Shown: piece by piece, positions 9,068 through 19,769 of the stretch | How positions within the stretch are numbered: position 1 is the stretch's first letter | Layout: each line of letters starts with the position of its first letter | Program-made: the position numbers and the translations under genes | Notes under the pieces: generated by a model | Database searches by the model: none | Seen by the model: only the letters and a program-made list of their open reading frames with translations | What the model was told of the DNA's origin: nothing | Assembly (NCBI GenBank): GCA_947504025.1 | Contig: CANNFX010000001.1 | Coordinates: 781,501-845,500, forward strand | Length of the DNA: 64,000 nucleotides | Direction: 5' to 3' | Source: an uncultured Sphingomonadaceae bacterium | GTDB lineage: Bacteria; Pseudomonadota; Alphaproteobacteria; Sphingomonadales; Sphingomonadaceae

Positions 9068-11250
9068 GATGACACGCCCTCAGTGCCCATCTGCTTGGCA
9101 TGAAGCTGGGCATAGCGGCCACCTGCCGCCAGCAGCTCCTTATGGCTGCCCATCTCAGTGATCTCGCCCGCCTCAACAGTAATGATCCGGTCACTCGCAC
9201 GCACAGCAGATAGGCGGTGCGCTATGATGATAACCGTCCGGCCCTCGGCGATACGAGCGAGGTTATCCTGAATGATCTCTTCGCTTTCGGCGTCGAGCGC
9301 GCTGGTCGCCTCATCGAGAATGAGGATCTTTGGATCGGTAATTAGAGCGCGTGCAATGGCGAGGCGCTGGCGCTGGCCGCCCGAAAGGTTGGCACCGCGC
9401 TCCTCGATGATTGTGTCGTAGCCATGGGACAGAGTGAGGACGAACTCATGCGCGCCCGCCAATTCTGCAGCAGCAATCACCTTGTCCATAGAAATCGTCG
9501 GATTGGAGAGCGCGATGTTCTCGCGCACAGTCCGATTGAAAAGAATATTCTCCTGCAGCACCACACCCACCTGACGGCGAAGCCATGCCGGATCAACAAG
9601 CGACAGATCCGTGCCATCGACTAACACGCGGCCCTGCTCGGGCACATAAAGGCGCTGAACCAATTTGGTCAGAGTCGACTTGCCTGAACCAGACGGACCG
9701 ACGATGCCTAGCATCTCGCCTGGTGCGATATCCAGCGATACGCTGCGCAAGGCTTCAGGCGCATCTGGCCGATAGCGAAACCGGACCTTGTCGAACGAGA
9801 CCGCGCCTTTGATCGGCGGTAGGGTCGCACGGTTGGGATTGTATTCCGGTTCGGCGGGAGAGTTTAGAATATCGCCAAGCCGATCAACGGAAATCCTTAC
9901 TTGCTGAAAGTCCTGCCAAAGCTGTGACAAGCGCAAAATTGGCTGCGCGACCCGCCCTGCCAGCATATTGAACGCGACTAAGCTGCCTACCGTAAGCTCA
10001 CCAGCAATCACCGCTTGCGCGCCGAAGAACAGTATCGCAACCGTCGTGAGCTTGGAGATGAGCTGGATCGCATGGCTCCCCCAATTGGATAGAACTGTGA
10101 CGTCGAAACCCGTCTTGATGTAACCCGAGAACTGCTTCTCCCAGCGGTCGCGCATGCGGGGCTCTACGGCCATGGATTTAAGCGTGCCAATGCCCGTCAC
10201 GGTCTCGACCAAGAAGGCCTGGTTTTCTGCGCCACGTTTGAACTTTTCATCGAGGCGGGCACGTAGAGGCGGCGTGACCACCAGCGAGATCAATATGTAA
10301 ATTGGAACCGTCAGCGCGACGATCAGGGTGAGCATCGGCGAATAAAGGTACATTACCGCAAAGAAGACCAGCGTGAAGAACAAGTCGATTACCAATGTCA
10401 CTGCATTGGACGTCAGGAAGTTACGGATGTTCTCCAGTTCTCTCACGCGCGCTACACTGTCGCCCACCCGCCGCGCCTCAAAATATGAGAGCGGTAAGTT
10501 GATCAAATGGCGGAACAGCGCTGACGATAGTTCAGCATCAACGCGGTTGGTAGTATGGGCGAATAGCCACGTCCTGAGCGCAGATAGGATGGTCTCAAAG
10601 ATCAGAATCGCCGCGAGGCCAATACCAAGAACTTCAAGCGTATTCATCGATTGGTGGACCAGCACCTTGTCGATCACCAACTGAAAGAAGATAGGTGACG
10701 CAAGCCCGACCAGTTGCAGAAAGAAGCTACCGATTAGAACATCGCGCAGCGGCTTGCGGTATTTGACGATTGCCGGGATAAACCAAGAAATGTCGAACGC
10801 GCGCTTTTCGCCAGCTATGTGTTCGCGGCTCGTCATCAACAGCAATTGCGCTTTGCTACCCTTCAGCAAGAATCGTTCTTCGACATCCTGCTCCGACCAA
10901 ATTCCGGGACGTTCGCTATCGGAACCCAAGACGAGATAGCGACTTCCAGTATCACCGCCTTCATCCACCTTGAGCAGTACCGCCGTGCCGCCATCGCTTA
11001 GCGAAACCAGCGCTGGTAGAGGTAGCTTAGGCAGATCAGCGATATTTGAGCTGCGGCGACGCGCCATCAATTTCAATCGCTTCGCAATGCGTATTAGATC
11101 ATCGAATGCGTAGGGCTCATCGCCTCGCCCACGATCATGATGTATCTGGTTTGGATCGGCAGGAACGCCCAAATATTGCGCAAGCACAACAAAGCATGCG
11201 AGTGCCGGATCAGCGATGCCCGCCGACGGTTCCTGGTCCGAATCTGTCAT
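9064..11250 (-). CDS. Type I secretion ABC transporter (HlyB type, C39-like domain)
   Basis: A 728-residue exporter. The first ~130 residues form a C39-like domain in which the catalytic Cys is absent (ALACFVVLAQ replaces the Cys box), as in HlyB, where the domain docks RTX substrates instead of cutting leader peptides. An ABC membrane domain with about six helices follows, then a nucleotide-binding domain with Walker A GPSGSGKST, signature LSGGQRQRLAIARAL, Walker B ILILDEATSALD and the H-loop IIAHRLS. The ATG at 11250 gives a normal HlyB length; an upstream non-ATG extension of 17 codons is open but less convincing. It forms an operon with the HlyD gene and probably the RTX gene. Confidence 0.93.
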   Translation of the reverse strand: MTDSDQEPSAGIADPALACFVVLAQYLGVPADPNQIHHDRGRGDEPYAFDDLIRIAKRLKLMARRRSSNIADLPKLPLPALVSLSDGGTAVLLKVDEGGDTGSRYLVLGSDSERPGIWSEQDVEERFLLKGSKAQLLLMTSREHIAGEKRAFDISWFIPAIVKYRKPLRDVLIGSFFLQLVGLASPIFFQLVIDKVLVHQSMNTLEVLGIGLAAILIFETILSALRTWLFAHTTNRVDAELSSALFRHLINLPLSYFEARRVGDSVARVRELENIRNFLTSNAVTLVIDLFFTLVFFAVMYLYSPMLTLIVALTVPIYILISLVVTPPLRARLDEKFKRGAENQAFLVETVTGIGTLKSMAVEPRMRDRWEKQFSGYIKTGFDVTVLSNWGSHAIQLISKLTTVAILFFGAQAVIAGELTVGSLVAFNMLAGRVAQPILRLSQLWQDFQQVRISVDRLGDILNSPAEPEYNPNRATLPPIKGAVSFDKVRFRYRPDAPEALRSVSLDIAPGEMLGIVGPSGSGKSTLTKLVQRLYVPEQGRVLVDGTDLSLVDPAWLRRQVGVVLQENILFNRTVRENIALSNPTISMDKVIAAAELAGAHEFVLTLSHGYDTIIEERGANLSGGQRQRLAIARALITDPKILILDEATSALDAESEEIIQDNLARIAEGRTVIIIAHRLSAVRASDRIITVEAGEITEMGSHKELLAAGGRYAQLHAKQMGTEGVSS

Positions 11251-11442
11251 GATTTCAATGCACTCCTGCGGGCCCTTTAATCGGTTGAACAGCTGTTGCA
11301 ACGAGTATCATGCTATTTGCCGTCCGGACCCGCGCGATCATTGCTTAAGTCTGCAACAGTTGAGGCTGGCTTGTTTCAGTTTGGTCCGTGCCAATTGACA
11401 AGCGGGCTATCCCCATGAAACCGTAGATGCTGACGGGGAACA

Positions 11443-11494
11443 GACTGTGTAACATGTGTCACTTTGCTTCAGCTTCACCGCGAGAAGTTTGAAC
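11443..11494 (+). repeat. 52-bp direct repeat, left copy
   Basis: The segment begins gactgtgtaacatgtgtcac and matches 20478-20529 in the same orientation at 49 of 52 positions, with 32 identical bases at the start. It contains the near-palindrome tgtgtaacatgtgtca. It lies in the 290-bp non-coding interval between the exporter start and the DUF5681 stop. The two copies bracket about 9 kb of accessory genes. It could be an IS end, a repeat left by integration or an element-specific repeat; no transposase or integrase is adjacent. Confidence 0.8.
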
Positions 11495-11541
11495 GATCCC
11501 GCGCCTTCCACGTTACTTCTTCAGAGGTGCTTAATGGGCTT

Positions 11542-12468
11542 CTAAGAAGTCTTTAATGATCTCTCAACTTCAACCAGCGAGCGGAACCCTGATTGCTCAA
11601 GCAGAGGCTTCATTAACCTTTCAGTCTTCCGCCGAACTTCCTTCTCGTGGTTAGCAGCCGTAAAGAGTGGCCGAAGGCGTTCAACTTCCATCTCACGCTC
11701 GCGGGTCCACGACCGCAATTTGTGATCATGCAACGTGAGTTCAGATGACTTGGCGTCGAATTGCGGCCACCACTGCCAGCGCAGCGGCAGAAGCCTGTCC
11801 CATGTAAGCCAAGAAAGCGTTTGGAAGCGGGTCACGAACTCATTCACCTCCCCGGGCCCGGTGATGCCTAGCATAACCTGACCAAAGACTGCATCGCGCT
11901 CGCAGCGAAAATACTCATATTTCGGCAACTCTTTCGAACCCATCGGCCCGCGAATTCGCCAGCTTAACTGGTCGTGGTTGAGGAGAATGTCGTCGGGATG
12001 CGGCCAAGGGTCATTTGGTTCCGCGAGCCCTCCCGAAGCTGAACCCCAAACCCTGATGCGGGCTTGGCGGTACTTCTGCATGATCTTGAAGTCTTCATCT
12101 TGCTCTTGCCGTGCCAGCCGAGCGCGTTCTCCATCGCGCCGATCAAGGCTTTCAGAATAGCTCAACACTAACTTCAGCGCATGCGTGTTGCTCGTTATTG
12201 CCTCCTTTATGACTGTCTTTGCAACGACGTTGCGCACGGACATCCTTTTGCGCTTTCCATTCTCTGTGATGTGCAGCATCCGATCAAGCTCGGCGCGCAT
12301 TGCCTCATCAGTAGCACTCGATTCCAGAAGCTGCTGAATACGCTTGGTTGGAGGACGGCCTTTTGGATTGCCAGACACGCCTTTGCGGAAACGGTATTTG
12401 CGCGGAGGGCGGCCATAACCAACGTCATCATCCAGGTCATCGTTATCTCCGTGATCATCATGCCCCAT
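11542..12468 (-). CDS. DUF5681 domain protein
   Basis: A 308-residue protein. Near its N-terminus is the hallmark RKGVSGNPKGRP of DUF5681, followed by a helical region in which a Lys/Arg-rich segment (NGKRKRMSVRN) may contact nucleic acid; the C-terminal third is Trp-rich and charged. The start at 12468 is chosen because GGAGG lies 8 bases upstream; a longer form from 12519 would overlap the preceding gene. DUF5681 genes are often found next to phage-type or ParB-domain methyltransferases in alphaproteobacteria, as here, but the molecular role is not known. It follows the methyltransferase by 35 bp and is probably cotranscribed with it. Confidence 0.8.
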   Translation of the reverse strand: MGHDDHGDNDDLDDDVGYGRPPRKYRFRKGVSGNPKGRPPTKRIQQLLESSATDEAMRAELDRMLHITENGKRKRMSVRNVVAKTVIKEAITSNTHALKLVLSYSESLDRRDGERARLARQEQDEDFKIMQKYRQARIRVWGSASGGLAEPNDPWPHPDDILLNHDQLSWRIRGPMGSKELPKYEYFRCERDAVFGQVMLGITGPGEVNEFVTRFQTLSWLTWDRLLPLRWQWWPQFDAKSSELTLHDHKLRSWTREREMEVERLRPLFTAANHEKEVRRKTERLMKPLLEQSGFRSLVEVERSLKTS

Positions 12469-12503
12469 GGTGATCACCTCCATGCCCATGCGCGCCGCGT
12501 TCT

Positions 12504-13889
12504 TCAGCAAGGTCTGCAAAGGTAGCGCCGTTTTCGCAATGAACCGCGGCCCCGGCCAGTTTCACCTTCCCAGCGGCGGATGATCGTGTCGCAATAAAGC
12601 GGATCGTATTCGATCAGCCTCGCTCTTCGCCCCGAACGTTCGGCTGCTATCAACGTCGAGCCAGAGCCTGCAAAACAATCGAGCACGATCTGCCCGCGTT
12701 TGGAACAGTCCCTGATCGCATCGGCAATCATGGCGACAGGCTTAACCGTGGGATGCATGGCAAGCTCCTCAGAGCGTGTAGCGCTCATGCTGCTAATCCC
12801 GGGATAATCCCACACATTGGTCCGGTGACGGCCGCTCTCCCCCAGCCCGAAACTGTTGACGTGCGGCGCGCTGCCATTCTTGAAAACGAAGATCAGTTCA
12901 TGCTTCGAACGATAGAATGTGCCCATCCCGCCATTGCTTTTGTTCCAGACCACAAGGTTCTTCATCTCCATGAAGCATTCTCGTCCGGCCTCCAGCAACT
13001 CCCCCATATGCCGCCAATCCATGCAGACGTATGCAATAGCGCCGTCGCGCATTACTGCGGCTGCATGGCCGAGCGTAATGGTCAGAAATTGGGAGAACTC
13101 CGCCCCGCTCATCTCGCCTGAGGCAAGTGCGAACTCGCGGTGCCTAGTAGCGCCAAGCCCACAAACATTGCCGTCGATCGGCACGTTATATGGCGGGTCA
13201 GTGAAAAGAAGATCAACAGCCTCTCCGCCGAGCAGACGGTTGAAGTGAGCTCGCTCACGCGCGTCGCCGCATAACAATCTGTGATCGCCAAGCTGCCAGA
13301 GATCCCCTGCTAGAGAGACCGCGACCTCATCCCCGCGAGGAACGGAAATGCCTTCCTCAGACTGCTTGGGAGCTTTGTCACAAGCTGCATCCAGAGTGAG
13401 GTCTATCTCGGCCAAGCAAAAGCCGGTTAGCTCAAGGTCAAAATCAAGGTCGATCAGATCCTGCATCTCCAATGCAAGAAGCTCTTCGTCCCAGCCGGCA
13501 TTTAGCGCGATCTTGTTGTCGGCCAGAACATAGGCCCGAAGTTCATTTGCGTTGAGATGCGATAAAGATAGTGTTGGCACACTATCCATGCCGAGCATCC
13601 GCGCTGCCTCCACTCTCCCGTGGCCCGCTACGATCTGGCCTCCAACACCTGTCAGGACAGGATTGACGAACCCGAACCGCTCGATGCTGCGAGCGATCTG
13701 CTTGATCTGTTTGTTTGTATGGGTGCGCGCATTGCGAGCATAGGGTTTCAGACCCTCAATCCGGCATCGAACGATTTGTCCAGCCGTAGGGCTGGTGGCT
13801 TCATCTTGACGGGCAGAGAGCTCTGCCTTGCTAACCTGGCCCAGAGGACGCGTCCCCTTGGAACGGCCCAAATTACTTGTTCTATTCAT
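12504..13889 (-). CDS. ParB/sulfiredoxin-like domain plus N4/N6 DNA methyltransferase
   Basis: A 461-residue fusion. Residues ~40-165 form a ParB N-terminal-like domain (NPVLTG, IVAGHGRVEAA). Residues ~195-450 form a class-beta amino-methyltransferase with the catalytic DPPY at 231-234 placed before the AdoMet-binding FAGSGST motif near residue 395. Such enzymes methylate adenine or cytosine exocyclic amines in DNA and are common in prophages and integrative elements. No restriction endonuclease is adjacent, so it looks like an orphan methyltransferase; the DUF5681 gene follows on the same strand. The recognition sequence cannot be read from the protein. Confidence 0.92.
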   Translation of the reverse strand: MNRTSNLGRSKGTRPLGQVSKAELSARQDEATSPTAGQIVRCRIEGLKPYARNARTHTNKQIKQIARSIERFGFVNPVLTGVGGQIVAGHGRVEAARMLGMDSVPTLSLSHLNANELRAYVLADNKIALNAGWDEELLALEMQDLIDLDFDLELTGFCLAEIDLTLDAACDKAPKQSEEGISVPRGDEVAVSLAGDLWQLGDHRLLCGDARERAHFNRLLGGEAVDLLFTDPPYNVPIDGNVCGLGATRHREFALASGEMSGAEFSQFLTITLGHAAAVMRDGAIAYVCMDWRHMGELLEAGRECFMEMKNLVVWNKSNGGMGTFYRSKHELIFVFKNGSAPHVNSFGLGESGRHRTNVWDYPGISSMSATRSEELAMHPTVKPVAMIADAIRDCSKRGQIVLDCFAGSGSTLIAAERSGRRARLIEYDPLYCDTIIRRWEGETGRGRGSLRKRRYLCRPC

Positions 13890-14758
13890 AACCGGTGCTC
13901 TTTCGAGTTGCGTGCGCGCAAAATCCGCACCGGTACAGAATTGTCAGTATCTCATTTCATTTCGCCCGGGAACGAGTTCCGGGGCAGAGTGGATAACTTG
14001 CTCGGCAAAGCGCGTCCTGAGCCCAGTTCGGCAAGCGGCACTTCACTGCTTTCGGAAGCTGAGTTCCCTGTTATCTTTCCCTGTTAAGTCTGTTCCGATA
14101 ATCGACCTGCTCACCTTAACTGACTGAGAAACAGATAAGTTCGGCCTATTTCATCTCGATTCAGCTGGATCAGATTCCGGCAAAACAGGGATATTAGTGG
14201 AGAGACGAGTTCGCTGACGACTGCGCCGCGCACCAAACAGTCCTGAGCGGACTTCAAAATATCGCTGAATCATAGACTGCTGCCCCGAGGCGCGCACTGA
14301 GCAAACTCCGACCGGCCGAGCCGCCGGAGAAACCGGCATAATCTCAGACCGGTGCTGGGGCCAATGTTTCAAATTGGTTCGAAGTCCAGATGACCGGCCT
14401 AGTTAAAGCGCTCTCAATCGCCTTTTACGAAGCTCTGTGAAAGCACTTAAGCTGCATCAAATATGCAGGCGCTGTAACCTAGTCGTTCTCCCATATTTGG
14501 TTTGCGGTAACTTCTGGAAGCGCGAGTGCCCGCATTTCACAATTATTTTTCGGCAATGGTTACTGTGTGATCAGCCATATTGATTGTTCATTGAGCGGTG
14601 CGAGCGAGCGGGTCCCATAGCTGCCGCTGGCTTGGGTGACGTTAAGGATGATAACGCACCAATCCACCATTTATCTCTATAAATGAACAGGTTGGCAGCT
14701 TTACAACGCTTCGAAACTGTCCATTCTTGCGCTGTGTTTGAATTCACAGGAGCAAGCG
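13890..14758. other. Long intergenic region between divergent methyltransferase and RHS genes
   Basis: About 870 bp with no convincing gene. It must carry promoters for the methyltransferase (minus) and the small YD-repeat gene (plus). The only distinct structure I see is a tandem ttccctgtta at 14064-14086 with an inverted aacaggga at about 14184. A short minus-strand frame at 14151-14372 has no recognisable protein features and was not accepted. Confidence 0.5.
14064..14086 (+). repeat. Tandem ttccctgtta repeats
   Basis: The decamer ttccctgtta occurs at 14064-14073 and again at 14077-14086 (13-bp period), and an inverted partial copy (aacaggga) lies about 100 bp downstream. Such clusters can be recombinase or regulator sites. 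Nothing in the window identifies the binding protein. Confidence 0.4.
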
Positions 14759-14986
14759 ATGAGTCTCAAGAACATTACCGCAGCAAGCGCATTGGCGCTG
14801 ATGGTCGGAGCGGGATTTTCCCTACCTGCATCAGCCGGCGAGACGATCAAATACACTTATGATGCACGCGGGCGCCTCGTGAAGGTGGAGCGGACGGGCA
14901 CCGTCAATCACGGCGTGACGACCCAGTACACGCTCGACGATGCGGATAACCGCGAGAAGGTGAAAACCACAGGCGCTCCAAGTTAG
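14759..14986 (+). CDS. Short secreted YD-repeat protein
   Basis: A 75-residue protein with a Sec signal peptide (Lys near the N-terminus, hydrophobic Ala/Leu core, cleavage after PASA) followed by a single YD/RHS repeat: YTYDARGRLVKVER, then YTLDDADNRE. The start at 14759 has AGGAG upstream; an ATG seven codons earlier has no site. It is the first of three exported RHS-type genes in a row and is separated from the next by a clear terminator. A single repeat cannot build an RHS cocoon, so it may be an accessory plug, a decoy, or the stub of a former larger gene. Confidence 0.65.
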   Translation: MSLKNITAASALALMVGAGFSLPASAGETIKYTYDARGRLVKVERTGTVNHGVTTQYTLDDADNREKVKTTGAPS

Positions 14987-15002
14987 CGATGGCGATCTAA
15001 GC

Positions 15003-15027
15003 AGCCCGCTTTTTAGCGGGTTTTTTG
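15003..15027 (+). terminator. Rho-independent terminator after the short YD-repeat gene
   Basis: cccgct (15005-15010) pairs with agcggg (15015-15020) around a tttt loop, followed by six T residues. It lies 18 bp after the stop at 14986 and upstream of the next RHS start at 15070, so the short gene can be an independent transcript. Confidence 0.8.
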
Positions 15028-15069
15028 ATGCGCTTGGCGCGCGGGCGATAAGACAGGGAAGCAGAGATT

Positions 15070-17100
15070 ATGCAAATTTCGAACAGCAAGGCGAACCGGG
15101 CGCGGCTTTTGGCGATGACAGCGATAGCAGGTAGTGCAGCGCTGTTTGCAGTATCGCCAGTAGGAGCGGCAGAAGCCGCCGCCCAGCAATCGGACAAGCA
15201 AGATAAGGGAAAGGGCAAAGAAGAGCCCGTTGATCCCGGTCCGCTAGCGGCACCTCCAGGCAGTGGTGGTGGTGGCCTCCCATGCGGTCCGGAGACTTAC
15301 AATGCGCCGCCGCCTTCGCCGCCGGAGAAATACGCCAAGAGCCCAGGCGATGTCGATATGCGCACCGGCCGTCTGATCTACTCGTCGACCGATCTGGCAA
15401 TTGGCGGAGATGAGGACGGGATTTCGTTCGGGCGCGAGCCGTATCCCATTCGCTATACGTCAACGCTCCCCAGCGGTCCGGGCGAGTTTGGCGGACTTAC
15501 TCACAACTGGCGCATTTCGCTAACGGAACGCCGCGTCGCCTGGTGCGGAGCCAACTATCCGAGCGAATATAAGTACCGCGTGTCAGTGAATTACCCCGGC
15601 CAGTCGTCGACCTTCGAGAGCCTAAGCGGCTTTGTTCAATATCCAGATGATTTTCTGCTGCAAGGCGGCGGCTCTTATGGGCGGCTCGATCCCGGCTTTA
15701 CCAGTGGCGGCAATCCGCTGAATTATACATTTTATACGGCCGATGGCACCAAGATCAGCTTTCGCAGCATATCGAACAATGATGGCTGCGGCGCGTATAA
15801 TGAAAAGTGCGTCTTTGCTTCAGAAATCTTGAAGGCCAACGGCACCAAATATACGCTAACCTACGACACGGCGGGGCCGCCCAATCTGCGCAGCATCAAC
15901 AGCAATCGCGGCTACTCGGTGGTGCTCGAATATTCAGGGCTTGGCGTTGGCGGAAAGCAGGTTGTGACCAAGGCCTGCGCGGTTAATCTGGCGCAGAATT
16001 ATATCAATCCAGCCTCGACCTCGCCAACCTGTCCATCGGGCGTTGCTACAGCGACCTACAGCTATACGTCCGGCAAACTCTCAAGCTATGTCGATCAAGG
16101 CGGGATTTCGACGCTGATCGGGCCAGATCTGACAAAGCTCTATTTCCCGGGCGAGACGACGCCTTACGTCACCAACTCCATGGGTACCAGCACGACTGCC
16201 ACCTATGTGAACAGTCAGACATTCGCCGATGGGCGCACGTTTAGCTACGCGTGGACCTGGGATGGTAATACGCCGCACGGCGGCATCATGGGCGGCACCT
16301 ACACCGACAATGAGAGCAACACTGTCTCGGTAGTTTACGGCAAATACCGGAACCCGAACTTCGGTTCGAGCGATCCGACCTGGTACGTAACACCGGGCCC
16401 AGAAACGGTAATCGACGAGCTTGGCCGTTCCACGACCGCGACATATTGCACCAACATAAATGGAACCCAGTGCAAGCTTAATCCGCCCCTGACGATCACC
16501 TCGCCTGAGGGTAATAAGCGTAACTTCACTTACAGCTCCAATCAGGTCACGCAGGTCCAGCATGTGTCGAAGCCTGGATCAGGCGATGGAACGCGTACCG
16601 AGAGCACGATTTATGGTGCTGGCTGCGCTTATAACTCGGCCTGCTTCAAGAAGCCGACCTCTGTAACCGACGCGATGGGCAACACGACGAACTTCACCTA
16701 CGACACAGCCCATGGCGGTTTGCTAACCGAGATGCAGCCTGCACCCGCCGCAAACGCTGCTCGTCCGCTGAAGGTCAATACCTGGGTGCAGAAGAGCGCC
16801 TATATCAAGAATAGCGGCGGCACTCTGGTGGCAGCATCTCCGCAGGTCTGGGTGCTTGATACCGAGACCGTTTGCGAGACCGCGACCGGGGCCAATCCTG
16901 CGGCCACTTGCGCCTCTGGCACCACGCACACGGTAACGTCTTACGAATATGGCGCGAACGGTACGGCCGACAATCTCCTCGTCCAGAAGGTCAAAGTGAC
17001 CGCTGGCACCGAGAAACGCTGCACCACCTTCACCTATGACGACCGGGGCAGGGTGATCGCCGAGAGCCAACCATTAGCCAACACGGGGAGCTGCTCATGA
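15070..17100 (+). CDS. Secreted RHS-family N-terminal protein (half one of a split RHS)
   Basis: A 676-residue protein with a Sec signal peptide cleaved near residue 34, a Pro/Gly/Lys-rich linker (residues ~40-90), and a domain typical of RHS N-termini ([21 protein letters not shown], then [10 protein letters not shown]). Further on are degenerate YD-type strands such as [13 protein letters not shown] and [16 protein letters not shown] at the end. RHS proteins form a beta-cage that encloses a toxin. Here the chain stops before the core: the stop overlaps the start of the next gene by four bases (ATGA). The pair therefore looks like one RHS protein made as two coupled, separately exported chains. 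Confidence 0.8.
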   Translation: MQISNSKANRARLLAMTAIAGSAALFAVSPVGAAEAAAQQSDKQDKGKGKEEPVDPGPLAAPPGSGGGGLPCGPETYNAPPPSPPEKYAKSPGDVDMRTGRLIYSSTDLAIGGDEDGISFGREPYPIRYTSTLPSGPGEFGGLTHNWRISLTERRVAWCGANYPSEYKYRVSVNYPGQSSTFESLSGFVQYPDDFLLQGGGSYGRLDPGFTSGGNPLNYTFYTADGTKISFRSISNNDGCGAYNEKCVFASEILKANGTKYTLTYDTAGPPNLRSINSNRGYSVVLEYSGLGVGGKQVVTKACAVNLAQNYINPASTSPTCPSGVATATYSYTSGKLSSYVDQGGISTLIGPDLTKLYFPGETTPYVTNSMGTSTTATYVNSQTFADGRTFSYAWTWDGNTPHGGIMGGTYTDNESNTVSVVYGKYRNPNFGSSDPTWYVTPGPETVIDELGRSTTATYCTNINGTQCKLNPPLTITSPEGNKRNFTYSSNQVTQVQHVSKPGSGDGTRTESTIYGAGCAYNSACFKKPTSVTDAMGNTTNFTYDTAHGGLLTEMQPAPAANAARPLKVNTWVQKSAYIKNSGGTLVAASPQVWVLDTETVCETATGANPAATCASGTTHTVTSYEYGANGTADNLLVQKVKVTAGTEKRCTTFTYDDRGRVIAESQPLANTGSCS

Positions 17101-19769
17101 GCATCCAGCACAAGTTCTTCGCCGCCGCATCTGTTCTGGCACTTGCGGTTCCAGTGGTGTCCCATGCGCAATCGAGCGCAGCGGCCTATACCAGTGCCAC
17201 GCGTTATGACGGGGCCAATAGGGTGGTGGGCACCATTGCGCCCGATCCCGACGGCTCCGGCGCGCTTAGATATGCGGCCACCCGCACGACTTATGACGAT
17301 GCAGGGCGCCCGACCAAGGTCGAGACAGGTGAACTGTCTACTTGGAAAAGTGAAGCGATTGCGCCGGCAAACTGGGGCACGGACTTCACCGTCCTGTCCA
17401 GCGTAGAAACCACATATGATGTGATGGGCCGCAAGACCCGCGAAGCGGTCAAAGGCAGCAATGCCGCCATCGTCTCGGCTATGGAATATAGCTACGACAC
17501 TCTGGGCCGTCTGCAGTGCACCAAACAGCGGATGAATCCGGCGAACCTTTCCACTGTTCAAGCCAACGCCTGCGCACCTGGTACCCAGGGAACAGGCACC
17601 AACGATCACGGCCCCGACCGGATCACAAAGTCTATCTATGATGATGCCGGACAAGTGTTGCAGATCAGGAAGGCGGTCGGCACATCGCTAGAATATGCCG
17701 ATGTAACCGCTAGCTACTCGAATAACGGCCTGCGCACGGTGGTGATCGACGGCAATGGTAACAAGGCCGAGCTGCAATATGACGGCCACGACCGGCTTGA
17801 GAAATGGCTGTTCCCGTCAAAGACACGGCCAACGTCGTTCAACGATGCAACTCCGGCTACCGCGCTCAGCACGGCAGGCACGGTCAACACAGGCGACTAC
17901 GAACTCTACAGCTATGACGCAAACGGCAACCGCACCTCGCTAAGAAAGCGCGATGCCTCTGTCATCAGCTACACTTATGACAAGCTGAACCGCATGAAGG
18001 TGAAGAACGTGGACGCGAACAATCTGCGTACAGATCTTGCGGCCACACATAAGCGCAATGTCTATTACACTTACGACAGCCGCGGCCTGCAAACGGGCGC
18101 GCGGTTCGACAGCGTAAGCGGTGTAGGAGTGACCAACTCCTATAACGGGTTCGGCGAGGTGCTGACCGCTAATGCCAATACCGACGGCGTAACCCGCCAG
18201 CTGACCTATCAGTACGATCCCAACGGGAATCGCAATGCGTTTTGGTATCCAGACAATCAGAAGTTCACATATGGCTATGATGGGCTTAATCGTCTCACTG
18301 TAATCGCGCATGGTGGTACTGCGCTCATATCGCCGGGTTATACCAATCGCGGCAGCATCAAATTTTATGAACGTACGCCCAGTGGTAGTCCTGGAAATAC
18401 AGGTTTCTACTATGACACGGCTGGGCGGCTCTCAAATTACGTAATCGACGGCGCGTCCGGTACTTCTTACGATGTGACCTGGGCGTATGGCCGAAATCCG
18501 GCCTCGCAGATTACATCTGAGACGCGCAGCAATGATAGCTATGCTTGGACCGATCATGTCAATATAGACCGCAATTATACGACCAACGGTCTCAACCAAT
18601 ATAGCGCGGCCGGTTCTGCCAGCTTTACTCATGATGGCAATGGCAATCTGACGTCGGACGGAACCAATAGCTATATCTACGATGTCGAGAACCGTCTGGT
18701 ACGTGTGGTAAGCGCTGCTGCCACGACCAACCTCTATTATGATCCGCTCGGGCGGCTACACCGCACTTCAAGCACCGCCAGCGGGCAAATCAACTACCTC
18801 TATGACGGCGATGCACTAATCGGCGAGTATCTAAGTAGCGGTGCGATGGCTGCACGCTACATCCACGGCCCTGATGCAGGAGCCGACGACCCGCTGGTTG
18901 CATATGGAGGCTCGAGCACAAGCCTCGGCAACGCGCGCTTCTTGTTCGCCGATCCGCGGGGCTCCATCGTGTTGCGTACAGACGTTGCAGGCACTTCGGC
19001 TTACCGCAACACCTATGACGAGTACGGCATTCCGGGCGACGCCAATCAGGGCCGGTTCCAATATACCGGACAGGCATGGATCCCAGAGATCGGCATGTAC
19101 TATTACAAAGCCCGCATCTACTCGCCCACCCTAGGCCGCTTCCTCCAGACCGATCCTATCGGGTACGAGGACCAGTATAATTTGTACGCATATGTCGGGA
19201 ATGATCCGGTTAATAGCGTTGATCCGACTGGGTTGGATGCTGTGATTCTTAAGTACTCTGACACGAAGTTCAAAATTGTGGTCCCAATATACTTTAAGGG
19301 GGACGCAAATACACCAGAGAACAGGGCTATGGTGAAGCAAAATACCGCTGATCGTTGGAGCGGTACATACGATGGGGTGGAAGTCGAAGTGGTCGTCACT
19401 GAGGGAGAGTTTGTTATGGGTGGAGATAACGAAAATATCTCTAATGATATGACCCTCACAAACGGGCCAACGACAGGTGGCAATAACAACGGTCATTCCT
19501 ATACAAAAAACAAGTGGGATGCTCACCTGACAATGAAAGATCAGAACAGCGAAACCTTATCACAATCGGGAAAGAGGTCGGACAATGGTTCTAATACCGC
19601 CGCCCATGAAGTTGGGCATTTGCTCGGCTCTCCGGACAACGGCCCTGGCAACGGGCTCATGAACACCGGATCTGGGACGGCAGTGACACCCCAAGATATA
19701 CAAAATATCTTGGCTGCGCCCTCGAATGTGACTATCGATTGTAGCCAAGCAGATTCAGGAGTGTGTTAA
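17097..19769 (+). CDS. Secreted RHS core protein with C-terminal metzincin-like toxin tip
   Basis: An 890-residue protein with its own Sec signal peptide (cleavage after SHA), many YD repeats ([35 protein letters not shown]) and the RHS core hallmark near residues 685-713 ([27 protein letters not shown]). Beyond residue ~715 the sequence changes to an AT-richer, unrelated tip with [11 protein letters not shown] at 837-847, the HExxHxxGxxD zinc signature of metzincins, followed by GLMN as a plausible Met-turn. In RHS systems the tip after DPxGLD is the exchangeable toxin, so this is predicted to be a metalloprotease effector. It is coupled to the preceding gene, and a small gene begins on its stop codon. 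Confidence 0.85.
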   Translation: MSIQHKFFAAASVLALAVPVVSHAQSSAAAYTSATRYDGANRVVGTIAPDPDGSGALRYAATRTTYDDAGRPTKVETGELSTWKSEAIAPANWGTDFTVLSSVETTYDVMGRKTREAVKGSNAAIVSAMEYSYDTLGRLQCTKQRMNPANLSTVQANACAPGTQGTGTNDHGPDRITKSIYDDAGQVLQIRKAVGTSLEYADVTASYSNNGLRTVVIDGNGNKAELQYDGHDRLEKWLFPSKTRPTSFNDATPATALSTAGTVNTGDYELYSYDANGNRTSLRKRDASVISYTYDKLNRMKVKNVDANNLRTDLAATHKRNVYYTYDSRGLQTGARFDSVSGVGVTNSYNGFGEVLTANANTDGVTRQLTYQYDPNGNRNAFWYPDNQKFTYGYDGLNRLTVIAHGGTALISPGYTNRGSIKFYERTPSGSPGNTGFYYDTAGRLSNYVIDGASGTSYDVTWAYGRNPASQITSETRSNDSYAWTDHVNIDRNYTTNGLNQYSAAGSASFTHDGNGNLTSDGTNSYIYDVENRLVRVVSAAATTNLYYDPLGRLHRTSSTASGQINYLYDGDALIGEYLSSGAMAARYIHGPDAGADDPLVAYGGSSTSLGNARFLFADPRGSIVLRTDVAGTSAYRNTYDEYGIPGDANQGRFQYTGQAWIPEIGMYYYKARIYSPTLGRFLQTDPIGYEDQYNLYAYVGNDPVNSVDPTGLDAVILKYSDTKFKIVVPIYFKGDANTPENRAMVKQNTADRWSGTYDGVEVEVVVTEGEFVMGGDNENISNDMTLTNGPTTGGNNNGHSYTKNKWDAHLTMKDQNSETLSQSGKRSDNGSNTAAHEVGHLLGSPDNGPGNGLMNTGSGTAVTPQDIQNILAAPSNVTIDCSQADSGVC

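Noticed and set aside
14151..14372. Minus-strand 73-codon frame in the long intergenic region
   Set aside because: No recognisable domain, no convincing start site, Arg/Ser/Pro-rich composition as expected from chance.
16081..16563. Minus-strand frames opposite the RHS genes (also at 17034-17654 and 17940-18311)
   Set aside because: Long antisense frames are expected opposite repetitive YD-coding DNA; none has a recognisable domain.
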